From: OLB7 sp966250335
Lineage (GTDB): Bacteria > Bacteroidota > Ignavibacteria > OLB7
Assembly: GCA_966250335.1 (NCBI GenBank)
Contig: CBINGZ010000070.1
Span: 1-16,628 of the forward strand
Length of the DNA: 16,628 nt
Direction of reading: 5' to 3'
The notes beneath the pieces are model-generated. The model was not told the DNA's origin and did not search any database. It worked only from the letters and a program-made list of their open reading frames with translations. Positions 1-5,388 of the stretch are shown here, piece after piece; position 1 is the stretch's first letter; each line of letters opens with the position of its first letter. The position numbers were made by a program, and so were the translations under genes.

Positions 1-161
1 ATCTGCGCCGCCTGGGGCTGGTGGTCCCCCCCGAAGGGGTGGAGCCGCTCTACGTCAGCGATCCGTATCTGACGGGGGCCGTCTCCCCCGGAAGCGGCCC
101 GAACGCGGGCGACCCGTATATTAGCGCCGCTACGTCCGTTCCCTCCGGACCAGCCCGGTAG
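1..161 (+). CDS. 3' end of an unrecognised protein-coding gene (partial)
   Basis: The frame beginning at base 3 is open from the window edge to a TAG at 159-161 and encodes about 52 residues. Its third codon positions are strongly GC-rich, like those of the neighbouring genes, whereas the frame starting at base 1 stops early. The peptide has a fairly ordinary stretch (LRRLGLVVPPEGVEPLYVSD) and then a tail rich in Gly, Pro, Ser and Ala that looks disordered. I do not recognise the family from this fragment. The stop codon lies inside the first copy of a 13-bp tandem repeat. The gene is cut at its 5' end by the window, so length, start and function cannot be judged. Whether this is the true coding frame is likely but not certain. 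Confidence 0.5.
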   Translation, partial: LRRLGLVVPPEGVEPLYVSDPYLTGAVSPGSGPNAGDPYISAATSVPSGPAR

Positions 162-189
162 GGCAGCCCGGTAGGGCAGCCCGGTAGGG
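151..189 (+). repeat. Three perfect tandem copies of a 13-bp unit
   Basis: The unit cagcccggtaggg occurs at 151-163, 164-176 and 177-189 without a mismatch. It begins within the last codons of the upstream gene and ends about 43 bases before accD. Each copy carries a TAG, and because 13 is not a multiple of three, the TAGs (159, 172, 185) fall in all three forward frames. Confidence 0.95.
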
Positions 190-232
190 ACGCGAGGGGG
201 AGATCCCTTCATCACATACCTTCGGATACGAT

Positions 233-1090
233 ATGGCCTGGTGGAACAGAAACAAGACCAATATAGACGATCAGGGACAGCAGCTCCGCGAGATGCCGGA
301 CGGGCTCTGGACAAAATGCTCGCAGTGCGATCAGATGCTCTACAAGCGCGAGCTGGAGGAGAACCTCTATACCTGCCCCAAGTGCGACAAGCACTTCAGG
401 GTCGGCTCCGACAAGTATATCGAGATCCTGCTCGATCCCGGCACCTTCACCGAAACCGACGCCGATCTGGTCTCGACCGATCCCCTCTCCTTCGTGGACG
501 AGGAGTCGTACGCGACCCGCGTCGAGAAGGCGCGCCGGCGGACGGGACTGAACGACGCCATCCGTATCGGAATCGGAGAGATCGAGGGGAGCCGGACATC
601 GCTGGCGATCATGGACTTCAGCTTCATCGGCGGCTCGATGGGGTCGGTGGTCGGGGAGAAGTTCTGCCGGGCGGTGGATGCGGCCCGCGCCGAACGTATC
701 CCGATGATCTGCATCTCCGCCTCGGGGGGCGCCCGCATGATGGAGGCGGCGATCTCCCTGATGCAGATGGCGAAGACCTCCGCGCGGCTCTCGCTGCTGG
801 CGGAAGATCGCATCCCATATATCGTGGTGCTTACCGACCCGACCACCGGCGGCGTCACGGCGTCGTTCGCAATGCTGGGGGATGTGATCCTGGCGGAGCC
901 CTCCGCCCTGATCGGGTTCGCCGGTCCCCGCGTGGTGGAGCAGACGATCAGAAGAAAGCTTCCGGAAGGATTCCAGCGCTCCGAGTTCCAGCTTGAACAC
1001 GGGTTCGTGGATCATATCGTACATCGAAAGGAACTGAGGAAGACGCTCGGCCGGCTTATCTCCATGCTGCCGGTCCCGGAGAAGGTGTAG
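233..1090 (+). CDS. accD: Acetyl-CoA carboxylase carboxyltransferase subunit beta
   Basis: AccD pairs with AccA to move the carboxyl group from biotin on AccB to acetyl-CoA, giving malonyl-CoA, the committed step of fatty acid synthesis in the cytoplasm. The 285-residue protein has the expected N-terminal zinc ribbon: C29-x2-C32 and C48-x2-C51, spaced as in AccD. The crotonase-fold carboxyltransferase domain follows, with the hallmark SASGGARMMEAAISLMQMAK segment near residues 162-181, then PTTGGVTASF, and the C-terminal GFQRSEF and EHGFVDHIV signatures. The start at 233 gives the usual MxWW/MSWF-like N terminus. No good Shine-Dalgarno sequence precedes it; a purine run lies about 30 bases upstream. 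The partner accA is not in the window, so the subunits are encoded apart here. Length and motifs are complete. Confidence 0.97.
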   Translation: MAWWNRNKTNIDDQGQQLREMPDGLWTKCSQCDQMLYKRELEENLYTCPKCDKHFRVGSDKYIEILLDPGTFTETDADLVSTDPLSFVDEESYATRVEKARRRTGLNDAIRIGIGEIEGSRTSLAIMDFSFIGGSMGSVVGEKFCRAVDAARAERIPMICISASGGARMMEAAISLMQMAKTSARLSLLAEDRIPYIVVLTDPTTGGVTASFAMLGDVILAEPSALIGFAGPRVVEQTIRRKLPEGFQRSEFQLEHGFVDHIVHRKELRKTLGRLISMLPVPEKV

Positions 1091-1214
1091 GGAAGGAGAA
1101 GGGGCCGCCCCCGGCAGCGCGCATCGAGAGCGGCGATCCGTATCGCGCACCGATATGCGCAGTGCCCCGACAACTAACAGGTCGCGCAGCGACTGCCATC
1201 AGATCATGCATCGT

Positions 1215-2168
1215 ATGCAGGAAACAATATCAACGACCGATAAAACGCCGAAGAGGGCGAACCCGGCGATCCATATCGTCGGATTTCCGATGGACCTCGG
1301 CGCCGACCGCCGTGGTGTCGATATGGGCCCCTCCGCGCTCCGCATCGCCGACATCGACGAAAAGCTCATGAGCCTGGGCTACGATGTGCTGGACGAGGGA
1401 GATATCGAGGTGCAGGTGCCGGAGGTGCTGAAGATTCTCGATCCCCGTCTGAAATATCTGCCGGAGATCACCCGCGCCTGCGAAAAGCTGGCGCGCACGG
1501 TCAAGCGGGTGCTGACCAACGGTGATTTCCCCCTGGTGCTCGGCGGCGATCATTCGATGGCGATCGGGACCATTGCCGGCGTGGCCGGCTACTGCCGGGC
1601 CGCCAGGAAACGTCTCGGTGTGATATGGGTCGACGCCCACGCCGACATCAACGTCCCGGAGACCTCCCCCTCCGGCAACATCCACGGTATGCCGGTGGCC
1701 GCCTCGATCGGCACCGGACCCAGGGAGCTGGCGGAGGTCGGCGGCAAGTTCAGGAAGCTCGATCCCGAAAATATCGTCATGATCGGACTGCGATCTGTCG
1801 ACGAGGGGGAGCGGAAGCTGATCCGCGACAGCGGGATCAAGGCGTACACGATGACCGACATCGACAAGCTCGGGGTCTACCGCGTGATCGTGGAGAGCCT
1901 TGAATACCTTCAGGCGCGCACCGATCATATCCACGTCTCCTTCGATCTCGACAGCGTCGACCCCTCGATCGCCATGGGGGTCGGCACCCCTGTGCCGGGA
2001 GGTCTCACCTACCGCGAGGCGCACGTCATCATGGAGTCGATCGCCGAATGCGGGACCTTCGGGTCGATGGAGGTGGCCGAGGTGAACCCGATCCTGGATC
2101 ACGTCAACAGGAGCGCCCTCTTCGCCGCCGACCTGGTGGCCTCCGCCATGGGAAAGAGAATTCTCTGA
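1215..2168 (+). CDS. rocF: Arginase
   Basis: Arginase hydrolyses L-arginine to ornithine and urea with a binuclear manganese centre. From Met at 1215 the protein has 317 residues, the usual length. All metal ligands of the ureohydrolase family are visible: H113 in GGDHS, D140/H142/D144 in DAHADIN, and D244/D246 in SFDLDSVDP. SGNIHGMPV (H157) matches the arginase substrate loop rather than agmatinase, the N-terminal RRGVDMGPSALR is typical of arginases, and EVNP follows near the C terminus. The frame is also open to ATG codons at 1155 and 1206. I prefer 1215 because family members begin just before the IHIVGFPMDLG strand and the upstream codons have lower GC at third positions; 1206 is nearly as plausible. 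A strong terminator directly follows the stop. A role in arginine catabolism or nitrogen supply is inferred from the family; no pathway partner is adjacent. Confidence 0.94.
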   Translation: MQETISTTDKTPKRANPAIHIVGFPMDLGADRRGVDMGPSALRIADIDEKLMSLGYDVLDEGDIEVQVPEVLKILDPRLKYLPEITRACEKLARTVKRVLTNGDFPLVLGGDHSMAIGTIAGVAGYCRAARKRLGVIWVDAHADINVPETSPSGNIHGMPVAASIGTGPRELAEVGGKFRKLDPENIVMIGLRSVDEGERKLIRDSGIKAYTMTDIDKLGVYRVIVESLEYLQARTDHIHVSFDLDSVDPSIAMGVGTPVPGGLTYREAHVIMESIAECGTFGSMEVAEVNPILDHVNRSALFAADLVASAMGKRIL

Positions 2169-2176
2169 CAGCAATG

Positions 2177-2212
2177 CCGCCGGTACCGTTCAGTACCGGC
2201 GGTTCCTTTTCC
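2177..2212 (+). terminator. Intrinsic terminator after arginase
   Basis: A perfect 10-bp stem, CCGCCGGTAC (2177-2186) with GTACCGGCGG (2193-2202), closes a 6-base loop and is followed at once by the T-rich tail ttccttttcc. It begins 8 bases after the arginase stop and separates that gene from panC. Confidence 0.9.
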
Positions 2213-2268
2213 TCCCTCCGCGATCCTTTCCCTTCCGACGAACTTCAACAACCTATTCAAGACGACCC

Positions 2269-3162
2269 ATGATCACTATCGCATCGGGAAACGAGCTTCG
2301 TGAACGGCTTCGGGCGGAACGCGCCGCGGGGAAGCGGATCGGGTTCGTGCCGACGATGGGCTTTCTGCACGACGGCCATCTGTCGCTTGTGGCCCGGGCT
2401 CTGGAGCTGACCGACCTGGTCGTGGCCTCGATCTTCGTCAACCCGACGCAGTTCGCTCCCGGCGAGGATCTGACGACCTATCCGCGTGATCCGGAAGGGG
2501 ATGAGAGGAAGCTCCGCGAGGCGGGATGCGCCTATCTCTACATGCCGCAGGTCGATGAGATGTATCCCCCCGGGTTCGCCACCCATGTGGCGGTCGACGG
2601 CGTGACGGGCGTCTACGAGGGGGCGTCGCGCCCCACCCATTTCAAGGGGGTGACGACCGTGGTGAGCAAGCTCTTCAACATCGTGACCCCCGATGTGGCG
2701 CTCTTCGGGCAGAAGGATGCGCAGCAGGTCGCCGTCGTCCGCAGGATGATCCGCGATCTGAACTTCGGGATCGAACTGGTGGTGGGGGAGACGGTCAGGG
2801 AGGAGGGAGGGCTCGCCATGAGCTCTCGCAACGTCCGCCTCTCGGCCGACGACCGGGAGCATGCGCTCACGATCTCGCGGGCGCTCTTCGAGGCGCGCGA
2901 CGCCGTCGCCGCCGGGGCCGATCCCCGTCGCGCCGAGGAGGTGATGCGCTCGGTTCTCTCCCCGGCGATCGAGCTCGACTACGCCGATGTGATCGATCCC
3001 GATACGTTCGAGCGGGCCGAGTCGGCCGAGGGGCCGCTTCTGGGAATCATCGCGGGACGGGTGGGAAAGACCCGCCTGATCGACAACCTCCCGCTCGCCG
3101 TCCCCGCCGTTCAGGGGAGTGAACGGGGAGAGGGAGTCGTCGCCGGTCAGGCCGCCGGGTGA
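2269..3162 (+). CDS. panC: Pantothenate synthetase (pantoate--beta-alanine ligase)
   Basis: PanC joins pantoate and beta-alanine using ATP, through a pantoyl-adenylate, to make pantothenate for coenzyme A. The 297-residue protein shows the family's nucleotidyltransferase signatures: VPTMGFLHDGH with the HIGH-like H34-x-x-H37, IFVNPTQF at about 55-62, YPRD, a FGQKDAQQ segment at 146-153, and the KMSKS-like MSSRNVRLS loop starting at M184. Typical PanC proteins have about 280 residues; the excess is a short Gly/Val/Ala-rich C-terminal tail. The start at 2269 gives a normal N terminus (ITIASGNELRE). The next functional gene, panD, makes the beta-alanine that PanC uses, so the two form a pathway pair although 235 bases separate them. 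Confidence 0.96.
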   Translation: MITIASGNELRERLRAERAAGKRIGFVPTMGFLHDGHLSLVARALELTDLVVASIFVNPTQFAPGEDLTTYPRDPEGDERKLREAGCAYLYMPQVDEMYPPGFATHVAVDGVTGVYEGASRPTHFKGVTTVVSKLFNIVTPDVALFGQKDAQQVAVVRRMIRDLNFGIELVVGETVREEGGLAMSSRNVRLSADDREHALTISRALFEARDAVAAGADPRRAEEVMRSVLSPAIELDYADVIDPDTFERAESAEGPLLGIIAGRVGKTRLIDNLPLAVPAVQGSERGEGVVAGQAAG

Positions 3163-3397
3163 TTACAAGACGAAAAGGATTAGGCCCACGGCGCTCCATA
3201 AATTGCTCCTGCCGCACGTCCGTTCGCCTGCGACGGTCGCGTGCAATCCTTCCATGTTTACGTTCGTCGTTGATGACGACGTCGGTTCCGGCGACGGGAT
3301 CGACGGCTCCGCGGACGATATTTCCGGCGATCCGCGGTGGATGGAAAGATTGCAGAATTCACGCAGGCAGCACACATTCAGAAGAGGCAGACCCACG
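3163..3397 (+). other. Long non-coding spacer with hairpins between panC and panD
   Basis: These 235 bases separate two pathway partners that are often nearly adjacent. Two inverted repeats are visible. GCACG-T-CCGT (3214-3223) pairs with ACGG-TCG-CGTGC (3233-3244). CCGCGGA (3309-3315) pairs with TCCGCGG (3331-3337) around a 15-base loop. Neither is followed by a T run, so they do not look like terminators. The frame of panD happens to remain open upstream through the whole spacer, but that translation resembles no known PanD extension. I recognise no known riboswitch or clear promoter here. Confidence 0.5.
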
Positions 3398-3793
3398 ATG
3401 ACTCGCTTCATGTTCAAGTCGAAGATTCATCGCGCCGTGATCACCCAGGCGGATCTCTACTATGAGGGGAGCCTGACCGTCGATTCGGATCTGATGGAGG
3501 CGGCGGATCTCCTCGAGTACGAGAAGGTGGCCGTCGTCAACGTCAACAACGGCGAGCGTTTCGAGACATATCTGATTCCGGGGGAGCCCGGAAGCGGTGT
3601 TATCTGTCTGAACGGCGCGGCGGCGCGTCGCGGCGCCGTCGGCGATGAGGTGATCATTATCTCGTATGCCTCCATGACCGAGGAGGAAGCGCAGACGTAC
3701 AAGCCGACGATCGTCCATGTGGACAAGCGGAACAATATCGTTTCGCGTACACATGAGCAGCCGGCCGGCAAGCGGTACGAGACCGTGGCGTAA
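3398..3793 (+). CDS. panD: Aspartate 1-decarboxylase precursor
   Basis: PanD decarboxylates aspartate to beta-alanine, the second substrate of PanC. It is made as a proenzyme that cleaves itself between Gly24 and Ser25 and turns Ser25 into a pyruvoyl cofactor. The sequence shows this site exactly: YYEGSLTVD with G24-S25. The other landmarks are also present: the N-terminal FKSKIHRA, the NGERFETY loop, and GDEVIIISYA. The start at 3398 gives 131 residues, the normal family length, and puts the cleavage site at its usual position. A purine stretch (gaagagg, about 3381-3387) lies at ribosome-binding distance. The reading frame continues open far upstream, but longer forms would move the self-cleavage site off its standard spacing. 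A two-tier terminator follows the gene. Confidence 0.95.
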   Translation: MTRFMFKSKIHRAVITQADLYYEGSLTVDSDLMEAADLLEYEKVAVVNVNNGERFETYLIPGEPGSGVICLNGAAARRGAVGDEVIIISYASMTEEEAQTYKPTIVHVDKRNNIVSRTHEQPAGKRYETVA

Positions 3794-3850
3794 GGCGCCG
3801 GACGACCCCCGCGGGGGAGAAACCGGCATTGCGATGTAGAAGGATTCAGG

Positions 3851-3901
3851 GAGCTACGTGATCGAATCCCCGCGCAGCGCGGGGCGCTCCGTAGCTCTTT
3901 T
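3851..3901 (+). terminator. Two-tier intrinsic terminator after panD
   Basis: An outer 8-bp stem (GAGCTACG 3851-3858 with CGTAGCTC 3890-3897) encloses a second perfect 7-bp GC hairpin (CCCCGCG 3868-3874 with CGCGGGG 3878-3884, loop CAG). TTTT follows directly. It lies about 60 bases past the panD stop and 60 before the next gene, so it most likely ends the pan transcript. Confidence 0.8.
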
Positions 3902-3961
3902 CATATACGGCGGTCCCGACGACGGGGCGCCGGAAGATTCGGACCTCAAACACGAATTTCC

Positions 3962-4747
3962 ATGAGCGAACGGGAACTGGCGGTAGTGATCATGGCGGCC
4001 GGCAAGGGGACGCGGATGAACAACCCGGAGATGGCGAAGGTCATGTTTCCGGTCGGAGGCTCGCCGATGATCCGGCATGTCGTCGACAGGGCGCTGGAGT
4101 GCAGACCGGGAATAGTCGTCGTCATTGTGGGACATAACCGCGGGTCGGTGATGGAATATCTGACCGCGACCTTCGGCGACGCCGTCGGGTTCGCCGAGCA
4201 GGTCGAACAGCTCGGCACCGGCCATGCGGTGATGCAGGCCGCGCCGCGCCTGGAAGGGTTCGACGGCGACCTCCTCGTCCTCTCCGGCGATGTGCCGCTT
4301 CTCAGCTACGCCACCCTCGGATCCCTCTGGGACACGCATGCCGCGACCGGCGCCGTCGCCACCGTCCTGACGGTGATCGCCGACGATCCGACCGGCTACG
4401 GCCGCGTGATCCGGAACGAGGATGGGAGCGTCGCCCGGATCGTGGAGCACAAGGACGCAACGGAGGAGGAGCGGAGCGTCGCGGAGATCAACAGCGGCAT
4501 CTACCTCTTCCGCGCCCCGGAGCTGCTGGCGGCCCTGGCCGAGCTGGGGAACGACAACGCGCAGCACGAGTATTATCTGACCGACGTCTTCGGCTGGTTC
4601 CGCAAGGGAGGGATGCCGGTCGCGGCGTATGCCTCCCCCGATTTCGGCGAGGTGCAGGGGATCAACACCGTGGCGCAGCTCGCCGTCGTCGACGAGGAGT
4701 TCGCGCGCAGGACCGTCCGGAGAGAGGAGGATGCCCCTGCGGCATGA
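3962..4747 (+). CDS. Stand-alone GlmU-like sugar-1-phosphate uridylyltransferase
   Basis: This protein matches the N-terminal pyrophosphorylase half of GlmU, which makes UDP-N-acetylglucosamine from GlcNAc-1-phosphate and UTP for peptidoglycan and envelope sugars. It shows the nucleotide-binding AAGKGTRM loop (12-19), QLGTGHAV, GDVPLL with probable metal ligand D110, TGYGR, EINSGIYLF, NDNAQHEYYLTD, and VQGIN with N235, equivalent to the second metal ligand. The protein ends at 261 residues, just after a short linker helix, whereas bifunctional GlmU has about 450. The left-handed beta-helix acetyltransferase domain is absent, and none is encoded nearby. Natural single-domain relatives exist, so this need not be a truncation; I see no remnant of the missing domain downstream. 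UTP and GlcNAc-1-P as substrates are inferred from similarity; another sugar phosphate is possible. mce follows after 46 bases and may be cotranscribed. Confidence 0.88.
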   Translation: MSERELAVVIMAAGKGTRMNNPEMAKVMFPVGGSPMIRHVVDRALECRPGIVVVIVGHNRGSVMEYLTATFGDAVGFAEQVEQLGTGHAVMQAAPRLEGFDGDLLVLSGDVPLLSYATLGSLWDTHAATGAVATVLTVIADDPTGYGRVIRNEDGSVARIVEHKDATEEERSVAEINSGIYLFRAPELLAALAELGNDNAQHEYYLTDVFGWFRKGGMPVAAYASPDFGEVQGINTVAQLAVVDEEFARRTVRREEDAPAA

Positions 4748-4793
4748 TGTCGCCATTCGATATGAACATATCTTACAAGGATAGGATCGGATC

Positions 4794-5207
4794 ATGAAAG
4801 TCTCACACATCGGCATCGCCGTCAAGGCGCTGGAGGAGGCGGGAATCAGGTACGGGGCGCTCTTCGGCGACGAGCATCCCCATCACGAGATCGTGGCGGA
4901 GCAGCGGGTGGAAGTCCTCTCGTTCCCCGTCGGAGAGGCTGTGATCGAGCTGACGGCCGCGACCGACGAGACCTCGCCGATCGCCCGGTTCATCGAGAAG
5001 CGCGGGGAGGGGATCCATCATATCGCGTTCGAGGTCGAGAATATCGTGGAGGAACTGGAGCGCCTGAAGAAATCGGGGGTCAGACTGATCGACGAGTCGC
5101 CCCGCGAGGGAGCGCACGACATGCTGATCGCCTTCGTCCATCCCTCCAGCTACAACGGCGTTCTCGTCGAACTCTGTCAGAAAAAGAACGGGCCGTCCGG
5201 GGTGTGA
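4794..5207 (+). CDS. mce: Methylmalonyl-CoA epimerase
   Basis: The enzyme interconverts (S)- and (R)-methylmalonyl-CoA, linking propionyl-CoA carboxylation to methylmalonyl-CoA mutase. The 137-residue protein is a complete vicinal-oxygen-chelate fold of the expected length. It starts with VSHIGIAV (H5, probable metal ligand), has an IEL strand (E52), then the strongly conserved SPIARFIEKRGEGIHHIAFEV segment at about 61-81 with H75/H76, GVRLIDE, GAH near 106-108, and VLVELC with E126. The start is supported by purine-rich sequence upstream (aagg and agga within the preceding 20 bases). No other gene of the propionate or methylmalonyl pathway is in the window. The stop codon lies within a terminator hairpin. 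Confidence 0.95.
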   Translation: MKVSHIGIAVKALEEAGIRYGALFGDEHPHHEIVAEQRVEVLSFPVGEAVIELTAATDETSPIARFIEKRGEGIHHIAFEVENIVEELERLKKSGVRLIDESPREGAHDMLIAFVHPSSYNGVLVELCQKKNGPSGV

Positions 5208-5231
5208 ACCCGGTCGGTCCTTTTCCTTTCT
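5190..5231 (+). terminator. Intrinsic terminator overlapping the mce stop codon
   Basis: Bases 5190-5201 pair with 5209-5220 (11 of 12 positions, including one G-T wobble, with a single T-T mismatch) around the 7-base loop gtgtgaa. The tail ttttcctttc follows. The TGA stop of mce (5205-5207) is inside the loop. Confidence 0.87.
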
Positions 5232-5388
5232 CCACTCGTATTTCTTCCCTGCACAATCCCTCCCGCTTCCCCATATTCGGGAACGCTTTTCCTCTCGATC
5301 CTTCTATCCGTTCCTGAATCGATTCCGGGGACCTTTCGCGCGACCGATCGGGGCCGCGCGGCGGATTCATATCATATCGGATTCCCAT
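5232..5388. other. Pyrimidine-rich spacer before the T9SS propeller operon
   Basis: This spacer carries no gene. Its first 90 bases or so are strikingly C- and T-rich on the + strand, with few purines, and the rest is mixed and ends in an AT-richer stretch (ttcatatcatatcgg) just before the start codon. It must contain the promoter of the next operon, as a terminator lies on its left. I could not find a convincing sigma-70 or Bacteroidota (TTTG / TAnnTTTG) promoter pair. Confidence 0.4.

Noticed and set aside
3806..3817. Perfect palindrome CCCCCGCGGGGG after panD
   Set aside because: It has no room for a loop and no T tract, and in GC-rich DNA such a palindrome is weak evidence for an operator.
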